DNA from: Nonomuraea fuscirosea
GTDB taxonomy: Bacteria > Actinomycetota > Actinomycetes > Streptosporangiales > Streptosporangiaceae
Assembly: GCF_003001935.1 (NCBI RefSeq)
Contig: NZ_PVNG01000021.1
Location: 1 to 64,000, forward strand
Direction of reading: 5' to 3'
Length of the DNA stretch: 64,000 nt
Part shown: positions 58,158-64,000 of the stretch, in pieces
How the letters are laid out: each line of letters begins with the position of its first letter
Position numbering within the stretch: the first letter of the stretch is position 1
Program-made: the position numbers and the translations under genes
The notes under the pieces: generated by a model
What the model was told of the DNA's origin: nothing
Database searches by the model: none
Seen by the model: the letters and a program-made list of their open reading frames with translations, nothing else

Positions 58158-59585
58158 TCACCGCGGATAACCGAGCACGGCCTTCACCTCGAGGTACTCC
58201 TCGAAGCCGAACCGCCCGAACTCTCGTCCGTTCCCGGACTGCTTGTAGCCGCCGAAGGGCAGGCTGCGGTCGAACGGAGCGCCGTTGAGGTAGACGCGGC
58301 CCGCACGGATGCGATTGGCGACCCTGCGGGCGTGGTCGGGATCCTTCGACTGCACGAAGCCCGCCAGCCCGAACGGCGTGTCGTTCGCGATCTCGACGGC
58401 CTCGTCCTCGCTCTCGTAGAGCAGGATCGACAGCACGGGGCCGAAGATCTCCTCGCGGGCGATCCGCATCCGCGGCGTGACGTCGCCGAACACGGTCGGG
58501 CGGACGTAGAACCCCTTGCCGAGCCCGTCGGGGCGCTCCGGGCCGCCGGCCACGAGCGTCGCGCCCTCGTCGATCCCCGACTGCACGAGCGTGGTGACCT
58601 TCTCCAGCTGAGCCTGGCTCACCAGGGGCCCCATCGTGGTCGACGGATCGAGCGGCTCGCCGAGACGGACCTCCTTGACCGCCCGTCGCGCGGCGGCGTA
58701 CGCCTCGTCGCGCTGCGAGCGGTGCACGAGCATCCGCGTGGGCGACTGACAGTTCTGGCCGGCGTTGGTGTAGCACGAGTGCACCCCGGCGACGACCGCG
58801 GACTCAAGGTCCGCGTCGGGCAGGATGATGTTGGCCGACTTGCCACCGAGTTCGAGCGCGACGCGCTTCACCGTGTCGGCCGCGAGCTTGGAGACCCTGA
58901 CGCCGGCGCCGGTCGAGCCGGTGAGCGAGACCATGTCGATGCCGGGGTGCGCCGCGATGGCCTCACCGACCGTGGGACCGTCACCGTTGACGAGGTTGAA
59001 CACGCCGGGCGGCAGCCCGGCGTCGTGGATGACCTCGGCCAGCACCATGGCGCTGAGCGGCGCGATCTCGCTCGGCTTGAGCACCACGGTGCATCCCGTG
59101 GCGAGGGCAGGGGCCACCTTCGACGCGACCTGGTTCAGCGGCCAGTTCCACGGCGTGATGAGACCGCAGACGCCGATCGGCTCGCGCCGCACGATCCCGG
59201 CCCCCATCTCCTCCTCGAAGGGGTAGTCCGCGAGCACGCGGGCCGCCTCCTCGAAGTGGAACAGCGCCACCGTGGCCTGGCGTTCCGTCGAGAACGTGAT
59301 CGGCGACCCCATCTCGCGCGTCATCGTCCTCGCGATCTCGGGCAGCCGAGCCCGGAAGCCGGAGATGATCCGTTCGAGGTACTCCAGCCGCTGCTCCACG
59401 CTGACCTGCGCGTACGTGGGGAAGGCCGCGCGCGCCGCCGCCACCGCGCGGTCGACGTCCTCGGCCGTCCCGAGGCTGATCTCCGCGAACGTCTCCTCGG
59501 TCGCGGGGTCGAGGACGCCCAAGGTGCGCGGCGTGGCCGGATCGACCCACGCACCCCCGATGTAGAACTGGTGCCTAGCGGACAC
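58158..59585 (-). CDS. NAD(P)-dependent aldehyde dehydrogenase
   Basis: A 475-residue aldehyde dehydrogenase oxidising an aldehyde to the acid. Catalytic residues are all present: Asn147 (TPWNWPLNQ), Lys170, Glu245 (ALELGGKSANIIL) and nucleophile Cys279 (NAGQNCQSPTR). C-terminal motif EEIFGPVLSI and the PFGGYKQSGNGREFGRFGFE ending are standard. It is cotranscribed (12-13 base gaps) with CoA-transferase and NTF2-like genes, so it should feed an acid into CoA activation. Substrate unknown. Confidence 0.95.
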   Translation of the reverse strand: MSARHQFYIGGAWVDPATPRTLGVLDPATEETFAEISLGTAEDVDRAVAAARAAFPTYAQVSVEQRLEYLERIISGFRARLPEIARTMTREMGSPITFSTERQATVALFHFEEAARVLADYPFEEEMGAGIVRREPIGVCGLITPWNWPLNQVASKVAPALATGCTVVLKPSEIAPLSAMVLAEVIHDAGLPPGVFNLVNGDGPTVGEAIAAHPGIDMVSLTGSTGAGVRVSKLAADTVKRVALELGGKSANIILPDADLESAVVAGVHSCYTNAGQNCQSPTRMLVHRSQRDEAYAAARRAVKEVRLGEPLDPSTTMGPLVSQAQLEKVTTLVQSGIDEGATLVAGGPERPDGLGKGFYVRPTVFGDVTPRMRIAREEIFGPVLSILLYESEDEAVEIANDTPFGLAGFVQSKDPDHARRVANRIRAGRVYLNGAPFDRSLPFGGYKQSGNGREFGRFGFEEYLEVKAVLGYPR

Positions 59586-59597
59586 TGTCCAACCTCC

Positions 59598-60281
59598 TCA
59601 TGGTGTCGCCGCGGCGAGCGGGACGTCGAGGCGCGTGCGGAGCTCGTCGAACGAGATCCCCCACGTCTCCCGGACGAGGACCTGATCCCCTCCGGTGATC
59701 TCGAACACGGCGACGTCGGTATAGATCCGGTTCACGCAGCGCAGCGCGGTGAGCGGATACGTGCATGCGCTGACGAGCTTCGGCTCGCCCTTCCTGGTGA
59801 ACAGCGACATCAGCACGAAGACCTGCTTGGCGCCCACGGCGAGGTCCATCGCCCCGCCGACCGCCGGGATCGCGTCGGGCTCGCCGGTGTGCCAGTTGGC
59901 GAGATCCCCCGATGCCGAGACCTGGTAGGCGCCGAGGACGCACAGGTCGAGATGGCCGCCTCGCATCATGGCGAACGAGTCGGCGTGGTGGAAGTACGCG
60001 GCACCGGGCAGCTCGGTCACCGGGAACTTGCCGGCGTTGATCAGATCGGGATCGATCGCGTCGCCCGTCGCCGCCGGTCCCATGCCGAGCATGCCGTTCT
60101 CGGTGTGGAAGATGACCCCCGACTCCGGGGAGAGGTGGTCGCCGACGGTCGTGGGCTGACCGATGCCGAGGTTGACGTACGCCCCGCGGGGGATGTCGCG
60201 CGCGAGCACCTGGGCCATCTCGTCCCGCCCGAGCGGGCCGCGGCCGGTGTGCTCGACGACGCTCGGAGACACCGCGCTCAT
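59598..60281 (-). CDS. 3-oxoacid/3-oxoadipate CoA-transferase subunit B
   Basis: A 227-residue beta subunit of a class I CoA-transferase, which moves CoA from succinyl-CoA to a 3-oxoacid. The catalytic Glu is in VIFHTENGMLGMGP; other motifs are YVNLGIGQPTTVGDHL and GGHLDLCVLGAYQVSASGDL. Its ATG (60281) overlaps the stop of subunit A by four bases (ATGA), as expected for a heteromeric enzyme. Resembles PcaJ/ScoB; which 3-oxoacid is used cannot be decided. Confidence 0.93.
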   Translation of the reverse strand: MSAVSPSVVEHTGRGPLGRDEMAQVLARDIPRGAYVNLGIGQPTTVGDHLSPESGVIFHTENGMLGMGPAATGDAIDPDLINAGKFPVTELPGAAYFHHADSFAMMRGGHLDLCVLGAYQVSASGDLANWHTGEPDAIPAVGGAMDLAVGAKQVFVLMSLFTRKGEPKLVSACTYPLTALRCVNRIYTDVAVFEITGGDQVLVRETWGISFDELRTRLDVPLAAATP

Positions 60282-60940
60282 GACGGCACCCGCACGATCC
60301 GGTCGACGTAGATGCCCGGGGTGACCACGGCCTCGGGATCCAGCTCTCCCGGCTCGACGACGTGCCGCACCTGCACGACGGTGGTCGTCGCGGCCGTCGC
60401 CATGACGGGATTGAAGTTGCGTGCCGTCTTGCGGTAGACGAGGTTTCCGAGGGTGTCCGCGGTGTGGGCGCTGATGAGCGCGACATCGGCGGCGATGGGC
60501 GATTCGAGGACGTACGTCCGGCCGTCGATCTCGCGGGTCTCCTTCCCCTCCGCGAGAAGGGTCCCGGCTCCGGTGCGGGTGTAGAACCCGCCGATCCCGG
60601 CTCCGGCGGCGCGCATGCGCTCGGCCAGGTTCCCCTGCGGCACGACCTCCAGCTCGATCTTCCCGCCGCGGTACAGCTCGTCGAAGACCCAGGAGTCCGT
60701 CTGCCGGGGGAACGAGCACATGATCTTGCGCACCCGCCCGGCGGCGAGCAGCGCCGCGAGCCCGGTGTCCCCGTTGCCCGCGTTGTTCGACACGACGGTG
60801 AGGTCCCGCGCTCCTTGCCGGATCAACGCGTAGATCAGCTCGAACGGCATGCCGGTCGTGCCGAAGCCGCCGACCAGCACCGTCGAGCCGTCGGCGATGC
60901 CGCTGACCGCGTCGTCGACGGAGGTGCAGAGCAGCGTCAT
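60278..60940 (-). CDS. 3-oxoacid/3-oxoadipate CoA-transferase subunit A
   Basis: A 220-residue alpha subunit of the class I CoA-transferase: DGSTVLVGGFGTTGMPFELI (CoA-binding glycine motif), LTVVSNNAGNGDTGLAALLA and GGFYTRTGAGTLLAEGKETR. ATG 60940 overlaps the thiolase stop by four bases. Together with subunit B and the thiolase it forms the activation-cleavage pair known from the beta-ketoadipate pathway (PcaI, PcaJ, PcaF). Confidence 0.93.
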   Translation of the reverse strand: MTLLCTSVDDAVSGIADGSTVLVGGFGTTGMPFELIYALIRQGARDLTVVSNNAGNGDTGLAALLAAGRVRKIMCSFPRQTDSWVFDELYRGGKIELEVVPQGNLAERMRAAGAGIGGFYTRTGAGTLLAEGKETREIDGRTYVLESPIAADVALISAHTADTLGNLVYRKTARNFNPVMATAATTTVVQVRHVVEPGELDPEAVVTPGIYVDRIVRVPS

Positions 60941-62130
60941 GCGACGTTCTCCAGCACGACCGCCAGGCCTTGACCCACACCGATGCAGATGGCCGCCACG
61001 CCCCATCGTTCACCCGACTCCACGAGCCGCGCGGCGAGGGTCCCGAGAACGCGCCCGCCCGAGGCGCCCAGGGGGTGCCCGATGGCGATCGCCCCGCCCT
61101 TGGCGTTGACGAGTTCGGCGTCCCGCAGCCCGAGCTCGAGCCAGGCGTCGACGCAGGCGATCGACTGGACGGCGAACGCCTCGTTCAGCTCGACGGCGCC
61201 GACGTCGCCCCAGGTGATGCCCGCCCGCTCGAGCGCGTCGTTGGCGGCCTCGACCGGGGCGTAGCCGAACTGCTGCGGCTCCAGCGCCGACCAGCCGCGA
61301 CCGGCGATCCGCGCGACCGGATCACGACCGATGGTCGCGGCCGCGCTCGCCGAGCCCAGCAGGACCGCGCTCGCGCCGTCGTTCAACGGTGAGCAGTTGC
61401 CGGCGGTGATCGTCCCGTCGGGCCGGAACGCCGGCTTCAGCTTGGCCAGCGCCTCGAGCGAGGTGCCGGCCCGGATGCTCTCGTCCTGGACCAGGTCGGC
61501 GCCGGGGACGGGCACCACGAGGTCGTCGTAGAAGCCGTCCTTCCACGCCTCCGCCGCGAGGCGGTGCGAGCGGGCACCGAACTCGTCCTGCCGCTCGCGC
61601 GAGATCGAGAACTTCTCCTGCAGCTGCTCGTTGCACTCGCCCAGCGAGACCGTCCACTCGGCGGGCATCCGCTCGTTCACCAGCCGCCAGCCCAGCGTGG
61701 TGGAGACGGCGGTGACGTCGCCCGCCGGGAACCGGCGCGACGGCTTCGGCAGGACCCACGGCGCCCGCGTCATCGACTCCACGCCGCCGGCGATCGCGAC
61801 CTCCGCGTCGCCGACCTCGATCATGCGTGCAGCCATCATGGCGGCGTCCAGCGACGAGCCGCAGAGCCGGTTCACCGTGGTGGCGGTCACCGAGACGGGC
61901 ATGCCCGCCAGCAGCACGGCCATCCGGCCGACGTTGCGGTTGTCCTCGCCCGCGCCGTTGGCGTTGCCCCAGAACACGTCGTCGACCAGGCCGGGATCCA
62001 GGCCCGGCGAGCGGTCGAGCAGTCCCTTCAGCGCGGTCGCGGCCAGATCGTCGGTCCTCGTGTCGGCCAGGGCTCCATTGAACCGGCCGAACGGGGTCCG
62101 GACCGACGCGTACACGAACGAGCTGCTCAT
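60937..62130 (-). CDS. Acetyl-CoA acyltransferase (3-oxoadipyl-CoA thiolase-like)
   Basis: A 397-residue degradative thiolase that cleaves a 3-oxoacyl-CoA to acetyl-CoA. Nucleophile Cys90 (TTVNRLCGSSLDA), the GHPLGASGGRVLGTLAARLV His motif and the second Cys (AAICIGVGQGLAVVLE) are present. The N terminus FVYASVRTPFGRFNGALADT is like PcaF. ATG 62130 (MSSSFVYASV) is preferred to an ATG nine codons upstream. Coupled to the CoA-transferase genes by a four-base overlap; the binding-protein gene is 28 bases upstream. Confidence 0.95.
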   Translation of the reverse strand: MSSSFVYASVRTPFGRFNGALADTRTDDLAATALKGLLDRSPGLDPGLVDDVFWGNANGAGEDNRNVGRMAVLLAGMPVSVTATTVNRLCGSSLDAAMMAARMIEVGDAEVAIAGGVESMTRAPWVLPKPSRRFPAGDVTAVSTTLGWRLVNERMPAEWTVSLGECNEQLQEKFSISRERQDEFGARSHRLAAEAWKDGFYDDLVVPVPGADLVQDESIRAGTSLEALAKLKPAFRPDGTITAGNCSPLNDGASAVLLGSASAAATIGRDPVARIAGRGWSALEPQQFGYAPVEAANDALERAGITWGDVGAVELNEAFAVQSIACVDAWLELGLRDAELVNAKGGAIAIGHPLGASGGRVLGTLAARLVESGERWGVAAICIGVGQGLAVVLENVA

Positions 62131-62158
62131 TCGGGTCGTCTCCACTTCCTGCCCCATC

Positions 62159-63241
62159 TCAGGAGGCGTTCTTCGCTTGCTTGCGGATGTCGTCGTAGGA
62201 GAAGTCGTTGATGGCGTCGAGCAGGTCGGGCGTGTAGATCTCCGTGGCGGGGAACGCCTTGTCCACGAGCCCGGCGGACGCCATGAACTCGACCATCCCG
62301 GTGGCCGCCTTCGGATCGATCCCGCCCCACTTGCCGTCCTCGACTCCCTGGTCGGCCAGCCGGACCTTGAGGATCTTGACCTGGGACGCCATCGCGTCCT
62401 GCTCCGGTCCGTTGCCCCGGGTCTCCGGGTGCAGCTTCCACAGGTCGCGGATCGCGGCCTCGGGGTTGGCCTGGGCGAAGGCGAAGCCCTTCGCGATGGC
62501 GCGACCGAACCGCACCAGGACGTCCTTCTTCTCGTCGATCGTCTTCCGCGTCGCCGCGAACCCGCCGCCCCAGATGCTCGCGGTCTGGGGCACCGGCAGC
62601 GGGGTGAGCTTGATCCCCGCGTCCTCGACGATCGCGTACTGGGTGTCCCAGAGGGACAGCGCGTCGACCTGGCCGCTCTTGATGGCGTTGATCTGCTGGG
62701 CGCCGGCGCCGATCGGCACCAGGCCGGCGGCGTTCTCGCTCATCCCGTTGAGCTCCAACGCGGTCCGGGCGAACGTCCCGCCCGAGCTGGCCACCGCGGT
62801 CACCCCGATCTTCTTGCCCTTCAGGTCCGCGATGCTCTTCACGTTCGAGCCCTGGGGCAGTTGCAGGCTGTAGATCCAGTGCGGGTAGTACGACGCGAAG
62901 TAGACCAGGCCCAGGTTCTTGGCGTGACCGATCGCCACCGGCTCACCGGTCATCAGTCCGATGTCGGCGCCGCCGGCGGCCAGTTGCTGCGCCGACTGCG
63001 TGCCGGAGGGGAACAGCTGGACCTTGACGTCGAGCCCCTCGTCCTTGAAGTAGCCCTCGGCCTCGGGGACCACCAAGGTGGTGTAGCCGGAGTTCCAGCT
63101 GGGCGCGCTCAGGGCGAAGGTGACGGTGTCGAGGCCGTCGCCGCCCGCTGATTCGCCCCCCTCCGAACCGCAGGCGCCCAGCGTGGCCAGCACGAGGATG
63201 CCCGCGAACAGGCCGGCCACGCTCTTGAGTCGTCTCGTCAT
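62159..63241 (-). CDS. ABC-transporter substrate-binding lipoprotein (NMT1/SsuA/TauA type)
   Basis: A 360-residue lipoprotein: signal peptide with lipobox LATLGAC (Cys24), then an SsuA/ThiY/NMT1-like fold with APSWNSGYTTLVVPEAEGYF, KDEGLDVKVQLFPSG and DLKGKKIGVTAVASSGGTFA. Such proteins bind sulfonates, nitrate, pyrimidine precursors or aromatic acids outside the membrane. No permease or ATPase gene is in the window; they may lie to the right. Seven bases separate it from the LLM-oxidoreductase gene, so it belongs to the catabolic operon and probably delivers its substrate. Confidence 0.92.
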   Translation of the reverse strand: MTRRLKSVAGLFAGILVLATLGACGSEGGESAGGDGLDTVTFALSAPSWNSGYTTLVVPEAEGYFKDEGLDVKVQLFPSGTQSAQQLAAGGADIGLMTGEPVAIGHAKNLGLVYFASYYPHWIYSLQLPQGSNVKSIADLKGKKIGVTAVASSGGTFARTALELNGMSENAAGLVPIGAGAQQINAIKSGQVDALSLWDTQYAIVEDAGIKLTPLPVPQTASIWGGGFAATRKTIDEKKDVLVRFGRAIAKGFAFAQANPEAAIRDLWKLHPETRGNGPEQDAMASQVKILKVRLADQGVEDGKWGGIDPKAATGMVEFMASAGLVDKAFPATEIYTPDLLDAINDFSYDDIRKQAKNAS

Positions 63242-63247
63242 CCTCGG

Positions 63248-64000
63248 TCATTCCCCATCGAAGCTCGTGATCGCGTCTGAAGTCGTCGTGTCGTGCCAGT
63301 GCGGGAGGACGTGCCGCCCGACGAGGTCGAGCGTGTGGCGGGCGACCTCCGGCGGCGTGCCGAACGGGGCCACCCGTAACTGGACGGACGTTACCCCTGC
63401 TTGGACATATCGGGCGATAGTCGCGTCGATCTCGTCGGGCGTGCCCACCATGGGGAGCTCCAGCTCAGCGGGACCGTCCGCACCCATCCATGCGCCCCGC
63501 TCGGTGTAGTAGGCGGTCGCGGCCTTGAAGTGGCGCGCGGCGAGCTCGCGGGCCGTGGCGGCATCCTCGTGGACGACGCAGAACCTGGTGGTGGCGACCA
63601 CTCCCCCCGCCTCGCCCGGCCGTCCGCCGCGATACGACCAGTAGGCGGCCGACTGCTTGATCAACAGGTCGTCGCAGTAGTTCGTCGCGCCGTAGAATCC
63701 GTCGGCGAGCGTCGCGGCACGACGGGCCGAGGCGGCCACCTTGCCGCCCACCAGGACCCGCGGCCCGCCGCGCCGCACCGGGGGCGGGATCGCCACCGGC
63801 GCATCGGTGTTCACGTCGGCGGACCAGGCCTCGCGCAGCAGCTTCAGCGTGGCGTCGAAGGCCGCGCCGGCCGGACCGGACGCGGGCAGCCCGGCCCGTC
63901 GGGCGACCTCCGGGCTGCCGAGCCCGAGGCCGAGGGTGAGCTTCCCGCCGCACAGCTGGTCGAGCAGCGCGGCCTCGTAGGCCAGCTTCTCCGGACTGTA
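63248..64000 (-). CDS. LLM-class flavin-dependent oxidoreductase, C-terminal part
   Basis: The last 250 residues of a luciferase-like flavin (FMN or F420) oxidoreductase; the N terminus lies beyond the right edge. Visible: EKLAYEAALLDQLCGGKLTL then GLGLGSPEVARRAGLPA, GGPRVLVGGKVAASARRAAT, LADGFYGATN and LPMVGTPDEIDATIARYVQA near the end. The family includes alkanesulfonate and nitrilotriacetate monooxygenases and F420-dependent dehydrogenases. As the most upstream visible gene of the operon it probably makes the first oxidation of the imported substrate. Confidence 0.9.
   Translation of the reverse strand, partial: YSPEKLAYEAALLDQLCGGKLTLGLGLGSPEVARRAGLPASGPAGAAFDATLKLLREAWSADVNTDAPVAIPPPVRRGGPRVLVGGKVAASARRAATLADGFYGATNYCDDLLIKQSAAYWSYRGGRPGEAGGVVATTRFCVVHEDAATARELAARHFKAATAYYTERGAWMGADGPAELELPMVGTPDEIDATIARYVQAGVTSVQLRVAPFGTPPEVARHTLDLVGRHVLPHWHDTTTSDAITSFDGE

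Overview
The window is high-GC (about 70% by eye) actinobacterial chromosome with GTG and TTG starts, very short intergenic gaps, many leaderless-looking promoters and a long series of one-component regulators paired with an enzyme or exporter. Family content (a stand-alone rpoB copy, a kinase with WD40-like repeats, DUF1707, SCO6745 and HXXEE families) points to Streptosporangiaceae or a close relative such as Nonomuraea. That assignment is inference; no rRNA or tRNA gene is visible.

Layout. 1-2.1 kb: 5' part of an rpoB that is not preceded by rplJ/rplL, carries changes in the rifampicin region (S531N, N518T and S522A in E. coli numbering) and has its own promoter; it looks like a second, rifampicin-tolerant beta subunit. 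2.2-13.1 kb: SDR/LysR pair, MerR, DUF1707 protein, TetR, a 1174-residue Ser/Thr kinase with beta-propeller-like repeats, a secreted glycerophosphodiesterase, and an oxidoreductase/TetR pair. 13.2-14.2 kb: a graveyard of gene fragments. 14.2-20.1 kb: epimerase/HxlR, a broken MFS gene, a Tn3-type transposase relic beside a zinc-ribbon coiled-coil gene, TetR with a membrane protein and an F420-type nitroreductase. 20.6-23.1 kb: pseudogenes around an intact ArsR/CDF metal-efflux pair. 23-31.3 kb: DUF2975/XRE pair, P-loop kinase, LysR/DoxX, RibD-like reductase, TetR/DHA2 exporter, orphan histidine kinase. 31.5-36.3 kb: ABC-F protein with twin operators, HxlR/MFS, nitroreductase, further truncated genes. 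36.3-47.8 kb: regulator-enzyme pairs (LysR, MerR, MarR, TetR), a haloalkane dehalogenase, and an internally deleted kinase pseudogene whose intact paralogue lies at 49.2 kb. 48-49.2 kb: an unusual regulator with a LysR DNA-binding domain fused to a hormone-sensitive-lipase-type hydrolase fold. 49.2-54.3 kb: two kinase-fold phosphotransferases, methyltransferase, secreted protein, SDR, GtrA. 54.4-57.4 kb: TetR-controlled cytochrome P450 and ferredoxin, SCO6745 protein. 57.5-64 kb: a compact operon on the minus strand (LLM flavin oxidoreductase, ABC binding lipoprotein, thiolase, CoA-transferase A and B, aldehyde dehydrogenase, NTF2-like protein) that looks like a catabolic pathway and continues past the right edge.

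How it works together. Most of the window is small self-contained modules: a repressor or activator, a dyad between it and its target, and one or two targets. The two larger functional units are the right-end catabolic operon, perhaps fed by the neighbouring P450/ferredoxin, and the drug-tolerance set (RpoB variant, ABC-F, DHA2 and MFS exporters). Numerous decayed genes (tctA, MFS three times, aminotransferase, HXXEE, kinase, Tn3) mark this as a fluid accessory region.
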